From contig JALJCS010000010.1 of the NCBI GenBank assembly GCA_023055355.1, forward strand, positions 24,381,001 to 24,445,000: a stretch of DNA of 64,000 nt, given 5' to 3'. Position numbers and translations under genes: made by a program. The notes beneath the pieces are model-generated. The model saw nothing but the letters and a program-made list of their open reading frames with translations. It was not told the origin of the DNA and ran no database searches. Shown in pieces: positions 63,081 through 64,000 of the stretch. The DNA is from Agelaius tricolor. Its lineage: Eukaryota; Chordata; Aves; Passeriformes; Icteridae. The first letter of the stretch is position 1; each line of letters starts with the position of its first letter.

Positions 63081-63120
63081 TCTTTTTTCTTCTTTCTTTC
63101 TTTTTTTTTTTTTTTTTTTT
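63081..63120 (+). repeat. T/C-rich tract ending in 20 T's
   Basis: A 40-base pyrimidine run grades from TCTTTT-type to CTTT-type repeats and then a pure 20-T run at 63101-63120. On the minus strand it reads as an A tail followed by A/G simple repeat. No gene-like body lies at its plus-strand 3' side. Confidence 0.85.
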
Positions 63121-64000
63121 GAGCAAAATGTCTTGATGCGAATCATTTAACCTCTGTGTCACTCATCAATAATGACGATAAGTGAAATTCGATGAAATGC
63201 ACAGAGGATTAAACATCACTCCAGGCACACTGAAAGAGGGCTGTGTATCTGGGAGATCTGAGGGAGGGGTGAGAAAATGGGCTTTGCTCTGCAGCCCAAA
63301 AGGCTGAACCCCCTGTGGCAGCAGCACCAGCTGTGGGGAGGGCTCCTCGTGGTGATCCCAATCACATCCTGCAGGCCAGTGAATCTGCCCTGCTAGCAGC
63401 CATCCAGGAACCAAACAGGTCTCACCTCGCTTGAGGACCTCTCAGGAAATGATAGCTTGTCTTAGCAATGTCAGGAGATTTGTCAGAGAATGTGAAGGAT
63501 GTTTTCAGGGAATAGAAACTGGGGCTGAGCCAGGTGAAGGTTTCTACTTAATTGGAAAAAAGAAAATAGATCCCAGCATTTCCATCATTAACTGGAAATA
63601 AGTGGGAGCATTTTGAACAAATCAGCAGTGGTCTATTGTTGAAAGCACCAATGACACCAGTGTGTTTGAAAACCTTTTCTTAGAGATGAGAGACAGATTT
63701 GTGGTCATTGAACACTTCCAAAAAACGGTCTGTATTTGCCCAAATTATGAGGGAAATTTAAAACCTGAACCCATTCAAATGCTTTCCCAAAATTTAACAT
63801 CTACTAATAATACATCAACAACTTTATCCTAAAACCCTCAAATCTAAACCTTGAATTTACAAGAGCATTGGGCTGAGACATGACTTCTTAAATAGTCTTG
63901 AAAAAAAGCAACATCAAAAAGATTTTCAACTAAACTACTATCTGCACATTTCTTCAATAATGTTTTAACTGTCATTTATGGGTTTTTTAAAAAAAGGAAG

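Larger units (their letters stand above)
59156..64000. other. Intergenic region downstream of GLI2
   Basis: This is about 4.8 kb without a gene I can support. It contains an A-rich run at 61460-61472, a T/C-rich tract at 63081-63120, and a 243-codon open frame on the minus strand at 62211-62942. In mammals the next gene is TFCP2L1 on the opposite strand, but nothing here resembles it. Confidence 0.6.

Noticed and set aside
63081..63120. T-rich tract as the tail of a minus-strand retrocopy
   Set aside because: There is no recognisable coding body or poly(A) signal beyond it; the graded TTTC to T composition fits simple-repeat expansion.

Overview
This window is vertebrate genomic DNA, most likely from a bird. 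The evidence is an intron-rich gene with long introns, a GLI2 protein clearly related to but not identical with the mammalian one, very few interspersed repeats, and two fragments that resemble the 3' end of CR1 LINEs, the dominant avian retroelement. I cannot name the species. There is no prokaryotic operon, CRISPR array, phage or rRNA/tRNA gene here.

One protein-coding gene fills most of the window: the plus-strand Hedgehog-pathway transcription factor GLI2. Eleven consecutive coding exons can be placed with GT-AG boundaries: 19553-19755, 21438-21629, 29904-30105, 32196-32409, 33962-34075, 37165-37296, 40894-41043, 44674-44838, 49279-49560, 52581-52917 and 53970-56326. They join into one uninterrupted frame of 1448 residues plus a TAA stop. 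By comparison with the human gene these are probably exons 4-14. The start codon and the first residues (about one hundred in human GLI2) lie upstream of position 1. The 3' UTR runs from 56327 to about 59155 and ends at an ATTAAA signal.

Layout: 1-19552 is intron upstream of the first visible exon, with two CpG-enriched blocks (about 13960-14400 and 17440-17720) that look regulatory. From 19553 to 34075 five exons encode the N-terminal repressor-type region and the SYGHLS SUFU-binding motif. From 37165 to 49560 four exons encode the five C2H2 zinc fingers. From 52581 to 56326 two exons encode the processing region, the PKA/GSK3/CK1 phospho-degron and the transactivation domain. From about 59156 to 64000 there is apparent intergenic DNA with no gene I can support.

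How the parts work together: SUFU binds the N-terminal motif and holds GLI2 inactive. Without Hedgehog signal, the Arg-Arg-Ser cluster in the last exon is phosphorylated and read by beta-TrCP for degradation or processing. With signal, full-length protein enters the nucleus, the zinc fingers bind GACCACCCA-type sites, and the C-terminal acidic FDAIM segment activates transcription. The introns contain candidate regulatory elements, and the 3' UTR has a notable cluster of Pumilio-type motifs near its end. I found no clearly new biological system. The most interesting leads are regulatory: a CpG-rich intronic block with a perfect CRE, the Pumilio cluster, and open frames past splice donors that could give truncated GLI2 isoforms.
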